From Mycobacterium colombiense (GTDB lineage: Bacteria > Actinomycetota > Actinomycetes > Mycobacteriales > Mycobacteriaceae), in assembly GCF_003284935.1 (NCBI RefSeq), contig NZ_QMEV01000006.1, positions 62,001 through 126,000 of the forward strand: a stretch of DNA of 64,000 nucleotides. Reading direction: 5' to 3'. Below, in pieces: positions 50,162 to 59,186 of the stretch. A model generated the notes under the pieces. The model was not told where the DNA came from and ran no database searches. It was given only the letters and a program-made list of their open reading frames with translations. The translations under genes and the position numbers were made by a program. Every line of letters starts with the position of its first letter. Within the stretch, counting starts at the first letter, position 1.

Positions 50162-50944
50162 CTAGCGGTGGGTGAAGTTCGGCGGGCGCTTCTCGACGAA
50201 GGCCGCCATCCCTTCGGACTGGTCCTGCGTCGCGAAAGTCGAGTGAAACAGCCTGCGTTCGTAGAGAAGTCCCTCGGCCAGGGTCGACTCGAATGCGCGG
50301 TTGACGGCCTCTTTGGCCATCCTGGACGCCGACCGCGACATCTGCGAGATGGTGGTCGCGACGGCCTTGGCCTCGGTCAGCAGGTCGTCGGCCGGCACCA
50401 CCCGCGAAACCAGGCCGCTGCGTTCGGCTTCCTCGGCGCCGATGGTGCGGCCGGTCAAAATCAGGTCCATCGCCTTGGCCTTGCCGATGGCGCGGGTCAG
50501 CCGCTGCGAGCCGCCCATGCCGGGCAGCACACCGAGTTTGATCTCGGGCTGGCCGAATTTCGCTGTGTCGGCGGCGATCAGCACGTCGCACATCATGGCG
50601 AGCTCGCAGCCACCGCCCAGCGCGTGGCCGGCGACCGCGGCGATCGTGGGGGTGCGGACGGCGGCGAGCTTGCTCCACGGGGCGAAGAAGTCGGCGCCGA
50701 AGGCGTCGGCGAACGACAGTTCGGACATCTCCTTGATGTCGGCGCCGGCGGCGAACGCCTTGGCCGACCCGGTGATGATGATCGCCCCGATGCCGGGATC
50801 GGCGTCGAAATCGGCTGCCGCGCTGGTGACTTCGTTCATCACCTGGGTGTTGAGCGCGTTGAGGGCCTTCGGCCGGTTCAGGGTGATGATGCCGACGCGG
50901 TCCTCGCGCTCGACGAGGATGGTCTCGTAGGTTGGCTCTGTCAT
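50162..50944 (-). CDS. echA8: Enoyl-CoA hydratase EchA8
   Basis: 260-residue crotonase-fold hydratase that adds water to 2-enoyl-CoA in fatty-acid beta-oxidation. Oxyanion hole [13 protein letters not shown], then [15 protein letters not shown] with one catalytic Glu region and [19 protein letters not shown] with the other. EchA8 of M. tuberculosis also binds the mycolate pathway inhibitor GSK951A; that is knowledge of the orthologue, not of this sequence. It follows echA9 by 13 bp. Confidence 0.93.
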   Translation of the reverse strand: MTEPTYETILVEREDRVGIITLNRPKALNALNTQVMNEVTSAAADFDADPGIGAIIITGSAKAFAAGADIKEMSELSFADAFGADFFAPWSKLAAVRTPTIAAVAGHALGGGCELAMMCDVLIAADTAKFGQPEIKLGVLPGMGGSQRLTRAIGKAKAMDLILTGRTIGAEEAERSGLVSRVVPADDLLTEAKAVATTISQMSRSASRMAKEAVNRAFESTLAEGLLYERRLFHSTFATQDQSEGMAAFVEKRPPNFTHR

Positions 50945-50957
50945 CCAAACCGCCTTT

Positions 50958-52007
50958 CTAGAAACTCAAGTCGTCGTCGACCGGCGCGAAATACGCCTCG
51001 ACGTCGGCCGCGGTGACGTCGGGCAGCTCCGCCGGCGACCACTTCGGATTGCGATCTTTGTCGATCAGCTGTGCGCGGATGCCCTCCACCAGATCGTGCG
51101 AGCGCAGCGACGCCGACGACACCCGATAGTCCTGCACCAGAACGTCTTTGAGTGTTTCGAGGTTGGCCGCGCGCCGCACCGCCTCCAGCGTCACCGACAG
51201 CGCAATCGGGGAGCGGGTGGCGATCAGCTTGGCGGCGTCTTGAGCAGGTCCAGCGCCCGGGCCCGCCCCGTGTCCGCGAAGCGCGGCGACGATGTCCGCG
51301 ACGGTGTCGCCGGAGAAGCATTCGTCGATCCAAGCGCGTTGCGCCGCAAGCTCGCTGGGCGGTGGCTCGACGGTGTATTTGTCGAGCGCCCGCTCGACGC
51401 CGTCGGTAACCACCGCACGGCGGAACGCCTCGACGTCACCATGGGGGACGTAGTGGTCGGCGAAGCCCATGGCGATGGCGTCGGCTCCGGAGAACGGCGC
51501 CCCGGTCAGCGCGGCGTGCAGGCCCAGCCCGCCGGGCGCGCGGGATAGCAGGTAGACGCCGCCGACGTCGGGGATGAACCCGATGCCGACCTCGGGCATG
51601 GCGATCTTGGAGGTATCGGTGACCACGCGGGTGTTCGCGTGCGCGCTGACGCCCACGCCGCCACCCATCACGATGCCGTCCATCAACGCGACGTAGGGCT
51701 TGGCGAACTCGGCGATCTGGGCGTTGAGCAGATACTCGTCGCGCCAGAAGCGTCGCGCCTCGACCCCGTCCTTGCGCGCGCTGTGGTAGATGGACACCAC
51801 GTCGCCGCCGGCGCACAGCCCGCGTTCACCGGCGCCCGATAGCACCACCGCGCGCACCGCGTCGTCGTCGGACCAGCCGCGGAGGGTGGCGGTCAGCGCG
51901 TCCACCATCTGCTGGTTCAGCGAGTTGATCGCCTTGGGCCGGTTGAGCGTGATCAAGCCGACGCTTCCCTCGACTTCGGTCAGCACCTCATCGGATCCGT
52001 CGGTCAA
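50958..52007 (-). CDS. echA9: EchA9, 3-hydroxyisobutyryl-CoA hydrolase-type crotonase
   Basis: 349 residues, longer than simple hydratases, in the ECH_2/HIBCH branch. [19 protein letters not shown] forms the oxyanion site, [19 protein letters not shown] and [22 protein letters not shown] the active-site wall, and [27 protein letters not shown] the C-terminal HIBCH signature. Likely role in valine catabolism or hydrolysis of a 3-hydroxyacyl-CoA. I place the start at TTG 52007 ([12 protein letters not shown]) behind a GAGGG; the upstream open frame looks non-coding. Confidence 0.85.
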   Translation of the reverse strand: MTDGSDEVLTEVEGSVGLITLNRPKAINSLNQQMVDALTATLRGWSDDDAVRAVVLSGAGERGLCAGGDVVSIYHSARKDGVEARRFWRDEYLLNAQIAEFAKPYVALMDGIVMGGGVGVSAHANTRVVTDTSKIAMPEVGIGFIPDVGGVYLLSRAPGGLGLHAALTGAPFSGADAIAMGFADHYVPHGDVEAFRRAVVTDGVERALDKYTVEPPPSELAAQRAWIDECFSGDTVADIVAALRGHGAGPGAGPAQDAAKLIATRSPIALSVTLEAVRRAANLETLKDVLVQDYRVSSASLRSHDLVEGIRAQLIDKDRNPKWSPAELPDVTAADVEAYFAPVDDDLSF

Positions 52008-52083
52008 CGCCCTCGCCTCCCTCGGGCCGGTCCTGGCCGGTCCAGCCTCGAGGAAGAAATCTAGATCGTCGCGACCGGCACGG

Positions 52084-52095
52084 TACCCGCGGGTA
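52084..52095. promoter_or_regulatory. Perfect 12-bp palindrome in the echA9/Bax-inhibitor intergenic
   Basis: TACCCGCGGGTA is a perfect palindrome, set beside an A/T-rich run (GGTTATGTTTAA) in the divergent region between echA9 and the Bax-inhibitor-like gene. It could be a repressor operator for echA9-echA8. It does not match the KstR or KstR2 consensus that I know. Confidence 0.3.
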
Positions 52096-52234
52096 AGGGT
52101 TATGTTTAACGCGACGACAACGGCGGAGACGATATACACCCCGAAAACGCCCAGGTCCGCTGGGAACCAGGGCTCGACGCCGATCGTTGAGATTGTGTTC
52201 GCACAGCTCGAAGCCAATTAGAGAGGATCCGACG

Positions 52235-53086
52235 GTGCGGGAGACAAGCAACCCGGTATTTCGTTCGCTGCCTAAGCAGAGGGGCGGATACGCACAATTC
52301 GGCACGGCCGCGCCCCCAATGCAGGGCTACGGGGCCGACCCCTACGCGGCTCCCTACGCGGCCCCGTATCAGGAGGCCAAAGCTTCGCGTCCGCTGACCA
52401 TCGACGACGTCGTCACCAAGACCGGCATCACGCTGGCGGTGCTGGCGATCTCCGCCGTGGTCTCCTACTTCCTGGTCGCCCGCGACGTGGCGCTGGCCAT
52501 GCCGCTGGCCCTGATCGGCGGGTTGGGCGGCCTGGTCCTCGTCCTGGTGGCCACCTTCGGCCGCAAGCAGGACAACCCGGGCATCGTGCTGAGCTACGCC
52601 GTGCTCGAGGGCCTGGTGCTGGGCGCCATCTCGTTCGTCTTCGCCAACTTCTCGGTGTCCAACGCCAACGCCGGGGCGCTGATCGGTGAGGCGGTGCTGG
52701 GCACCTTCGGGGTGTTCTTCGGCATGCTCGTCGTCTACAAGACCGGGGCCATCCGGGTGACGCCCAAGTTCACCCGCATGTTGGTCGCCGCGATGTTCGG
52801 CGTGCTGGCCTTGATGCTCGGCAACTTCGTGCTGGCGATGTTCCACGTCAACGGCGGCACCGGCCTGGGCTTGCGCAGCGGCGGCACGGTGGCCATCATC
52901 TTCTCGCTGGTGTGCATCGCGATCGCGGCGTTCAGCTTCCTGATCGACTTCGATGCCGCCGACCAGATGGTCCGCGCCGGCGCGCCCGAGAAGGCGGCAT
53001 GGGGCATCGCCCTGGGCCTGACCGTGACGCTGGTGTGGCTGTACATCGAGATCCTGCGTCTGCTCAGTTATCTGCAGAACGACTAG
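52235..53086 (+). CDS. Bax inhibitor-1/YccA-family membrane protein (Rv1072-like)
   Basis: 283 residues from GTG 52235, with AGAGGA 8 bases before. A Pro/Tyr-rich cytoplasmic N-terminus contains a short duplicated YAAPY; seven transmembrane helices follow (first TKTGITLAVLAISAVVSYFLV, last WGIALGLTVTLVWLYIEILRLL). The conserved acidic residues near the end (DFDAADQMV) match the pH-sensing aspartates of bacterial Bax-inhibitor channels. A Ca2+ leak or stress role is inferred from the family. A strong terminator follows. Confidence 0.92.
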   Translation: MRETSNPVFRSLPKQRGGYAQFGTAAPPMQGYGADPYAAPYAAPYQEAKASRPLTIDDVVTKTGITLAVLAISAVVSYFLVARDVALAMPLALIGGLGGLVLVLVATFGRKQDNPGIVLSYAVLEGLVLGAISFVFANFSVSNANAGALIGEAVLGTFGVFFGMLVVYKTGAIRVTPKFTRMLVAAMFGVLALMLGNFVLAMFHVNGGTGLGLRSGGTVAIIFSLVCIAIAAFSFLIDFDAADQMVRAGAPEKAAWGIALGLTVTLVWLYIEILRLLSYLQND

Positions 53087-53098
53087 CTCTCGTCAACG

Positions 53099-53134
53099 AA
53101 AAGACCGGCACGCCGCGTGGCGTGCCGGTCTTTT
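53099..53134. terminator. Bidirectional intrinsic terminator
   Basis: Perfect 16-bp stem (53099-53114 with 53119-53134), loop GCGT. The arms begin with AAAA and end in TTTT, so it ends transcription on both strands: the Bax-inhibitor-like gene from the left and, in principle, fadA3 read-through from the right. Core arm GACCGGCACGCC. Confidence 0.9.
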
Positions 53135-53135
53135 C

Positions 53136-53270
53136 GTGTGCGCTGAAGGCGTTGAGTGTGCGCTGAAGGCGTTGAGTGTGCGCTGAAGTCGTGTTGTGTG
53201 CGCCGGCGGCGGCCCGCTCGGCGTGTCGCCGCCCAGGCTTCACACCCAATGCCCAGGCCGCACACTCGAT
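53136..53270 (+). repeat. Tandem 20-bp repeats, with a second pair in opposite sense
   Basis: GTGTGCGCTGAAGGCGTTGA occurs at 53136-53155 and, identically, at 53156-53175; a third degenerate copy starts at 53176 and a fourth fragment at 53196. After a 25-bp GC-rich stretch two more 20-bp units (GCCCAGGCTTCACACCCAAT, then GCCCAGGCCGCACACTCGAT, 53231-53270) share the CACAC core in reverse sense, so the region can fold. It occupies the space between the terminator and the fadA3 stop. No function can be assigned. Confidence 0.8.
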
Positions 53271-53294
53271 GCGGCGGGCCGCCGGCCGAGCGGC

Positions 53295-54512
53295 CTAGCT
53301 CAGCCGCTCGATCACCATCGCCATGCCCTGGCCGCCGCCGACGCACATGGTCTCCAGACCGAACGTCTTGTCGTGCGTCTGCAGGTTGTTGAGCAGCGTG
53401 GTGGTGATGCGTGCGCCGGTCATGCCGAACGGGTGGCCCAGCGCGATCGCCCCACCGGACACGTTCAGCTTGTCCTCGTCGATGCCCAGCTCGCGCGCCG
53501 AACCCAGCACCTGGACGGCGAAGGCCTCGTTGATCTCGAACAGGTCGATGTCGCTGACCGACAGGTTGGCGCGCGCCAGCGCCGTCTTGGTCGCCTCGAT
53601 CGGGCCCAGCCCCATGATCTCGGGCGACAGGCCGCTGACCCCGGTGGACACGATGCGCGCCAGCGGCGTCAGGCCCAGTTCCTTGGCCTTGGTGTCGCTG
53701 GTGATCACCACCGCGGCGGCGCCGTCGTTGAGCGGGCACGCGTTGCCGGCGGTCACCGTGCCGTTGGGCCGGAACACGGGCTTGAGCTGGCTGATCTTCT
53801 CGTAGGTGGTGCCGGGGCGCGGGCCGTCGTCGGTGCTCACGGTGGTGCCGTCGGGCAGGCTCACCGGGGTGATCTCCCGCTCGAAGAACCCGCTCTTGAT
53901 CGCTTCCTCGGCGCGGTTCTGGCTGCGCACGCCCCAGTGGTCCTGGTCTTCGCGGCTGATGCCGGTCAGCAGCGCGACGTTCTCGGCCGTCTGCCCCATC
54001 GCGATGTACACGTCGGGCACGTTGCCGTCGGCGCGGGGATCGTGCCATTCGTCGGCGCCCTCGGCCGCCGCGGCCGACCTCTCCTGCGCTTCGCCGAACA
54101 GCGAGTTCTTGGTGTCCGGCCAGGAGTCGGCGCTGCCCTTGGCGAAGCGGGACACGGTCTCGACCCCCGCGGAGATGAACGCGTCGCCCTCGCCGGCCTT
54201 GATGGCGTGGAAGGCCATCCGGGAGGTCTGCAGCGACGACGAGCAGTACCGGTTGACGGTGGTGCCCGGCAGGAAGTCGTAGCCGAGTTCGACGGCGATG
54301 ACCCGCGCCAGGTTGTATCCGGATTCGCCGGCGGGCTGGCCACAGCCCAGGATCAGGTCGTCGATCTGGTGCGGGTTCAGCGCGGGCACCTTGTCGAGCG
54401 CGGCGCGCACGATCTGGACGGTCAGGTCGTCGGGGCGCATGTTGACCAGCGACCCCTTCATCGCGCGGCCGATCGGCGAGCGAGCAGTTGAGACAATGAC
54501 GGCTTCAGGCAT
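53295..54512 (-). CDS. fadA3: Acetyl-CoA acetyltransferase FadA3 (thiolase)
   Basis: 405-residue thiolase that cleaves 3-ketoacyl-CoA in beta-oxidation. Nucleophile Cys90 lies in NRYCSSSLQT; the second site GHPFGMTGAR gives the His and CVGGGQGMA the second Cys. NEAFAVQVLGSA and GGAIALGHP are standard. The protein starts at ATG 54512 and is followed, in reverse, by the 20-bp repeat region. Neighbouring genes echA8/echA9 and fadD14 make a fatty-acid-utilisation theme, but they are separate transcripts. Confidence 0.95.
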   Translation of the reverse strand: MPEAVIVSTARSPIGRAMKGSLVNMRPDDLTVQIVRAALDKVPALNPHQIDDLILGCGQPAGESGYNLARVIAVELGYDFLPGTTVNRYCSSSLQTSRMAFHAIKAGEGDAFISAGVETVSRFAKGSADSWPDTKNSLFGEAQERSAAAAEGADEWHDPRADGNVPDVYIAMGQTAENVALLTGISREDQDHWGVRSQNRAEEAIKSGFFEREITPVSLPDGTTVSTDDGPRPGTTYEKISQLKPVFRPNGTVTAGNACPLNDGAAAVVITSDTKAKELGLTPLARIVSTGVSGLSPEIMGLGPIEATKTALARANLSVSDIDLFEINEAFAVQVLGSARELGIDEDKLNVSGGAIALGHPFGMTGARITTTLLNNLQTHDKTFGLETMCVGGGQGMAMVIERLS

Positions 54513-54602
54513 GGTGGTTCCCTTCAGATCCCTGCAGATCCCACAGATGGGGCTGGCTCGCTTGGCGGCGGGCGTGGTTCGCTCCGACCGGCGAGAACAA
54601 AT

Positions 54603-55571
54603 CTAGTCGCTGCCGACCTCGGGGCACGAAGACGGGGCAGGACCGGGGGTGGGACGCCGCCACAGCCGCGACATGACGCTGCTGCGGGTGTGCCGCTGAC
54701 CGAGCACCGGCGTCGCCGCGAGCACCGGCGGGCTCAGCGGTGGACGCTCCACCTTCTCGCCCAGCGCGTCGCACAGCGCGAGCAGCAGCGCGTCGGCCGC
54801 CAGTGCATAGGCGGGTGCCGACGGGTGGTAGCCGTCGGCGGAGAACATGGCGTCGGGCGTCGCGCGGAACTGCGGCGCCATCAGCTGCGCCAACGGCACC
54901 GGCACGCCGCCGGCCGACCGGACCGCCGCGGTCTGGGCGCGGGCGAGCTGCAGGCAACGCTCGTGCGCCAGCGACCGCAGCGGCTGGGGAATGGCGCTGA
55001 TGAATCCGAGGTCCGGGCAGGTGCCGACGATCACCACGGCACCGCGGGCGCGCAGCTTGCGCACGGTCAGCGCCAGCCGCTGCGCCGACTGGCTGATGCC
55101 GTTGAGCGCGGTCACGTCGTTGGCGCCGACCATGATCACCGCGATGTCCGGCGGTGGACCGGCCACGAACATGGCGTCGACCTGACCGCACACCCCCTTG
55201 GACGTGGCGCCCACAATCGCCTTGGTGCTCAACCGGATTCGCTTGCCGGTCTGCTCGGCCAGGCCCCGGGCGATGCGCACCCCGGGCACTTCGTCGGCGC
55301 TCATGCAGCCGTAGCCCGCGGCGGTCGAGTCACCGAAGATCATCAGGTGCGAGTCGACCGCCATGCCGCGGTGCCACCGCTGCACGGGGCCACCGCCGCG
55401 CTCGTACACCCCGTCCGCGCGCGGCGGGATGTCCCATGCCTTCGGAATGATCGTGCGCGCGTGAGTGGCCTGGCCGACCAACAGACTGCGTGCCCCCAGG
55501 TAGGCGGTTCCTGTTGAGGCCAGCGCGCCCGCTGTGGCCAGGGCGATCGCCGAACGGCGTGGCACCCGCAT
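54603..55571 (-). CDS. SGNH/GDSL-family esterase (Rv1075c-like)
   Basis: 322 residues from ATG 55571. An N-terminal hydrophobic segment (ALATAGALASTGTAYLGA) suggests export or membrane anchoring. GDSL block I is FGDSTAAGYG with Ser82; block III is GANDV; block V is DGYHP with Asp246 and His249. In M. tuberculosis Rv1075c the reported triad is Ser80/Asp244/His247, an offset of two. A short-chain lipid or envelope ester substrate is likely. The codons upstream of 55571 are open but lack a ribosome site. Confidence 0.88.
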   Translation of the reverse strand: MRVPRRSAIALATAGALASTGTAYLGARSLLVGQATHARTIIPKAWDIPPRADGVYERGGGPVQRWHRGMAVDSHLMIFGDSTAAGYGCMSADEVPGVRIARGLAEQTGKRIRLSTKAIVGATSKGVCGQVDAMFVAGPPPDIAVIMVGANDVTALNGISQSAQRLALTVRKLRARGAVVIVGTCPDLGFISAIPQPLRSLAHERCLQLARAQTAAVRSAGGVPVPLAQLMAPQFRATPDAMFSADGYHPSAPAYALAADALLLALCDALGEKVERPPLSPPVLAATPVLGQRHTRSSVMSRLWRRPTPGPAPSSCPEVGSD

Positions 55572-55807
55572 GGTCACGCAATCGATTTTAGAGCCGCTGC
55601 GACGTTCGCGCGGGCGGCTGGAAAACGAACTGATCACGGTGCGAAGCAAAACTGGTATCAAATCAGCAATTTCCTACGTTGTACTAAGCAACCGCTGTCA
55701 AGCTGATGACAAGGGATGGCTGAGCGCCTTGGCAAACGGCTGAACCACACGCTCGGTCGCCTCGTCACATGCTGTATCGCACTACAACGGCGTAGGAAGT
55801 GTTGAGC

Positions 55808-56875
55808 ATGACCGCACCTAGCAAGGAATCGGGGTCGTCGGCAAATACCGTTCGGCCACATGATGTCCTCAGAGCCCGCCGCGCCCAGGCGCGCAAGTTC
55901 GCCATCAGCGACGGCGCACCGGTCGAGGTCCTGGAATCCGGGCCCAGTGTGGCCGCGCGGCTGGCCAACCTCACCTCGCGGCTGACCATCCGGCCCATCC
56001 TGTCCGTCGGCAGCCACGTCCCCAACCTGCCGTGGCCCTGGGGTCTGATCGACCTCACGGCCCGGGTGCTGATCCCGGCGTCGGCCACCGTCCGCGAGAC
56101 CATCAAGCTGCCCCACGCGTCGGCGCAGCTGGTGCGCGCGCCCGGGGTGCTGCCCGCCGACGGTAGCCGCCGCGTGATCGTCTACCTGCATGGCGGCGCG
56201 TTCCTGACCTGCGGGGCGAACTCCCACGGCCGGCTCGTCGAAACCCTGTCCAAGTTCGCCGACTCGCCCATCCTGGTGGTCAACTACCGTCTGCTGCCGA
56301 AGAATTCGGTCGGGATGGCGCTCGACGACTGCCACGACGCATACCGATGGCTGCGGCAGCGCGGATACCAGCCCGACCAGATCGTGCTGGCCGGCGACTC
56401 TGCCGGCGGCTACCTCGCGCTCACGCTGGCCCAACGCCTGCAGGAGGAGGGCGAGGATCCCGCGGCGCTGGTGGCGATCTCGCCCCTGCTGCAGCTGGCC
56501 AAGGAACCCAAGCAGGCCCACCCCAACATCGAGACCGATGCCATGTTCACGGCCGGGGCGTTCGACGCGCTCGGCCAGCTGGTGGCCACGGCCGCCGGCA
56601 AGAACATCGTCGACGGCAAGCCCGAAGAGATCTACGAGCCGCTCGACCACATCAAGCCGGGCCTGCCCCGCACGCTCATCCACGTGTCGGGCTCCGAGGT
56701 GCTGTTGCACGACGCGCTCCTGGCGGCGAGCCGGCTCGCCGCGGTGGGCGTGCCGGCCGAGGTGCGGGTATGGCCCGGCCAGGTCCACGACTTCCAGCTG
56801 GCCGCCCCGATGGTGCCCGAGGCCATGCGCTCGCTGCGCCAGATCGGCGACTACATCCGTGAGGCCACGGAGTAG
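55808..56875 (+). CDS. lipU: Hormone-sensitive-lipase-family esterase LipU
   Basis: 355 residues from ATG 55808, AGGAAG eight bases upstream. HGGAF (128-132) forms the oxyanion hole, GDSAGG holds Ser198, and VHDFQ gives the catalytic His. It belongs to the HSL/GDXG branch of mycobacterial Lip enzymes, hydrolysing short- to medium-chain esters. As I recall the annotated M. tuberculosis LipU is shorter (297); the extra N-terminal residues here look coding (a PRXR-rich helical cap) and begin at a good ribosome site. Followed at once by a hairpin. Confidence 0.9.
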   Translation: MTAPSKESGSSANTVRPHDVLRARRAQARKFAISDGAPVEVLESGPSVAARLANLTSRLTIRPILSVGSHVPNLPWPWGLIDLTARVLIPASATVRETIKLPHASAQLVRAPGVLPADGSRRVIVYLHGGAFLTCGANSHGRLVETLSKFADSPILVVNYRLLPKNSVGMALDDCHDAYRWLRQRGYQPDQIVLAGDSAGGYLALTLAQRLQEEGEDPAALVAISPLLQLAKEPKQAHPNIETDAMFTAGAFDALGQLVATAAGKNIVDGKPEEIYEPLDHIKPGLPRTLIHVSGSEVLLHDALLAASRLAAVGVPAEVRVWPGQVHDFQLAAPMVPEAMRSLRQIGDYIREATE

Positions 56876-56902
56876 ACGCCGCACAGCGGGTTGTGCGGCG
56901 TC
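56875..56902 (+). terminator. Hairpin terminator after lipU
   Basis: 11-bp perfect stem GACGCCGCACA (56875-56885) with its complement at 56892-56902, 6-nt loop. It begins on the last base of the lipU stop codon. There is no T-run, as is common in mycobacterial terminators, so termination is likely but not certain. It separates lipU from cbs. Confidence 0.55.
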
Positions 56903-56927
56903 CGAATCCGCCTGAGACGATGAACGC

Positions 56928-58334
56928 ATGCGGATCGCTCAGCACATCAGTGACCTCATCGGCGGCACACCGCTGGTGCGTCTGAACTCCGTCGTGCCCG
57001 ACGGCGCCGGCCTCGTGGCGGCCAAGGTCGAATACCTCAATCCCGGTGGCAGCTCGAAGGACCGGATCGCGGTGAAGATGATCGACGCCGCCGAAGCCAG
57101 CGGCCAGCTGCGGCCGGGCGGCACCATCGTCGAACCCACCTCGGGCAACACCGGCGTCGGGCTGGCCCTCGTCGCGCAGCACCGCGGCTACAAGTGCGTG
57201 TTCGTCTGCCCCGACAAGGTCAGCGAGGACAAGCGCAACGTGCTGATGGCCTACGGCGCCGAGGTCGTCGTGTGTCCGACCGCGGTACCGCCCGACCATC
57301 CGGACAGCTACTACAGCGTCTCCGACCGGCTGGTCACCGAGATCGACGGCGCGTGGAAACCCGACCAGTACGCCAACCCGGAAGGCCCGGCCAGCCACTA
57401 CGCCACCACCGGCCCGGAGATCTGGGCCGACACCGACGGCAAGGTCACCCATTTCGTCGCCGGCATCGGCACCGGCGGAACGATCACCGGCGCCGGCCGC
57501 TACCTCAAAGAGGTATCCGGCGGCGCGGTGCGCATCATCGGCGCGGACCCCGAGGGGTCGGTGTATTCGGGCGGCACCGGCCGGCCCTACCTGGTGGAGG
57601 GCGTCGGGGAGGACTTCTGGCCGCAGGCGTACGACCGCACGGTGCCCGACGAGATCATCGCGGTGTCCGACTCCGACTCGTTCGACATGACCCGGCGGCT
57701 GGCCCGCGAGGAAGCGATGCTGGTCGGCGGCTCGTGCGGCATGGCGGTGGTCGCCGCGCTCAAGGTCGCCGAGCGGGCCGGGCCCGACTCCATCGTGGTG
57801 GTGCTGCTGCCCGACGGCGGGCGGGGCTACATGTCGAAGATCTTCAACGACGCGTGGATGTCGTCCTACGGGTTCCTGCGCAGCCGCCTGGACGGCTCCA
57901 CCGAACAGTCCCGGGTCGGCGACGTGCTGCGGCGCAAGTCCGGCGAGCTGCCCGACCTGGTGCACACCCACCCGGCCGAGACGGTGCGCGACGCCATCGG
58001 CATCCTGCGCGAGTACGGGGTGTCCCAGATGCCGGTCGTCGGGGCCGAGCCCCCGGTGATGGCGGGGGAGGTGGCCGGCAGCGTCTCCGAACGCGAACTG
58101 CTGTCCGCGGTCTTCGAGGGTCGGGCGAAATTGGCCGACGCGGTCTCGCTGCACATGAGCCCGCCCCTGCCGATGATCGGTGCCGGAGAACTGATCAGCG
58201 CGGCCGGCAAGGCCCTGCGCGATTGGGACGCGTTGATGGTGGTCGAGGAGGGCAAACCGGTGGGCGTGATCACCCGTTACGACTTGCTGGGTTTCCTCTC
58301 CGACGGGCCCCGGGGGCTGTCCGGGCGCCGCTAG
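56928..58334 (+). CDS. cbs: Cystathionine beta-synthase
   Basis: 468-residue PLP enzyme that joins homocysteine and serine to cystathionine, first step of reverse transsulfuration. PLP Lys44 is in SSKDRIAVKM; TSGNTG and GTGGTITG bind the cofactor phosphate. Two CBS domains occupy about 340-460 (ETVRDAIGILREYGVSQMPVV and ALRDWDALMVVEEGKPVGVITR), which in M. tuberculosis bind S-adenosylmethionine and stabilise the enzyme. metB follows after pra on the same strand. Confidence 0.94.
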   Translation: MRIAQHISDLIGGTPLVRLNSVVPDGAGLVAAKVEYLNPGGSSKDRIAVKMIDAAEASGQLRPGGTIVEPTSGNTGVGLALVAQHRGYKCVFVCPDKVSEDKRNVLMAYGAEVVVCPTAVPPDHPDSYYSVSDRLVTEIDGAWKPDQYANPEGPASHYATTGPEIWADTDGKVTHFVAGIGTGGTITGAGRYLKEVSGGAVRIIGADPEGSVYSGGTGRPYLVEGVGEDFWPQAYDRTVPDEIIAVSDSDSFDMTRRLAREEAMLVGGSCGMAVVAALKVAERAGPDSIVVVLLPDGGRGYMSKIFNDAWMSSYGFLRSRLDGSTEQSRVGDVLRRKSGELPDLVHTHPAETVRDAIGILREYGVSQMPVVGAEPPVMAGEVAGSVSERELLSAVFEGRAKLADAVSLHMSPPLPMIGAGELISAAGKALRDWDALMVVEEGKPVGVITRYDLLGFLSDGPRGLSGRR

Positions 58335-58443
58335 CGCGCGGCCGTCGGCGCGCGCCGCGCGTCTCGCCCGGCCGCGACGCGCTCGGGTACTGTTTCGGCT
58401 GTCCAAGCTAGGGGTCCAGCTGACCCGGAGTGGAAGGTGGCCC

Positions 58444-59175
58444 ATGACCGATCAACCGCCCGCCGGCGCTTACCCGCCACCTCCGTCGTCGCCCGCGCCC
58501 GCGGGTGGGGACCAGCCGCCATCGGGTGGTCAGGAGATTCCGCCGCCACCGGCGTCGGGCGCCGGTTCTTATCCGCCGCCTCCGCCACCGCCGCCCGGGG
58601 GGTCCTACCCGCCGCCCCCACCGTCGGCCGGCGGCTACGCGCCGCCGCCGCCCGGGCCGGCGATCCGCACGCTGCCGACGGAGCAGTACACGCCGTGGCT
58701 GACCCGCGCGCTGGCCTTCATCATCGACATCCTCCCGTACGTCGTGGTGCACGGCATCGGCACCGCGATCCTGGTCGCCACCCAGCAGACCGCCTGCATC
58801 ACCGACGTCACGCAGTACTCCGTCAACCAGTACTGCGCCACCCAGAACTCGACCGTCGGCATGGTGGCGCAATGGCTGGCGTCGATCCTCGGGCTGTTCT
58901 ATTTGATCTGGAACTACGGCTACCGCCAGGGCATCACCGGGTCGAGCGTCGGCAAGTCGGTACTGAAGTTCAAAGTGGTCAGCGAGGTCACCGGGCAGCC
59001 CCTGGGCTTCGGGATGTCGGTGGTGCGCGCGCTGGCGCACTTCGTCGACGCGATCATCTGCTTCATCGGTTTCCTTTTCCCGCTGTGGGATTCGAAGCGC
59101 CAGACGCTGGCGGACAAGATCATGACGACGGTGTGCCTACCGATCGACGGCGCCGAGAGGCCGGCCGTCACCTAG
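58444..59175 (+). CDS. pra: Proline-rich antigen Pra, RDD-domain membrane protein
   Basis: 243 residues. A Pro/Gly/Tyr-rich N-terminus (about 1-75, runs of PPPPP) precedes an RDD domain with three or four transmembrane helices (WLTRALAFIIDILPYVVVHG, QWLASILGLFYLIWNYG, MSVVRALAHFVDAIICFIGFLFP). The first helix carries the Arg-Asp pair that names the family. M. tuberculosis Pra (Rv1078) is a known antigen; its transport or scaffold role is unknown. AAGGTGG lies 4 bases before the ATG. Confidence 0.9.
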   Translation: MTDQPPAGAYPPPPSSPAPAGGDQPPSGGQEIPPPPASGAGSYPPPPPPPPGGSYPPPPPSAGGYAPPPPGPAIRTLPTEQYTPWLTRALAFIIDILPYVVVHGIGTAILVATQQTACITDVTQYSVNQYCATQNSTVGMVAQWLASILGLFYLIWNYGYRQGITGSSVGKSVLKFKVVSEVTGQPLGFGMSVVRALAHFVDAIICFIGFLFPLWDSKRQTLADKIMTTVCLPIDGAERPAVT

Positions 59176-59186
59176 GCTGAGCGTCG

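Noticed and set aside
52013..52217. Upstream extension of echA9
   Set aside because: The segment has no ribosome site and its translation does not continue the crotonase fold; it covers the divergent promoter region.
53136..53270. CRISPR array
   Set aside because: The units are tandem without spacers and no cas genes are near.
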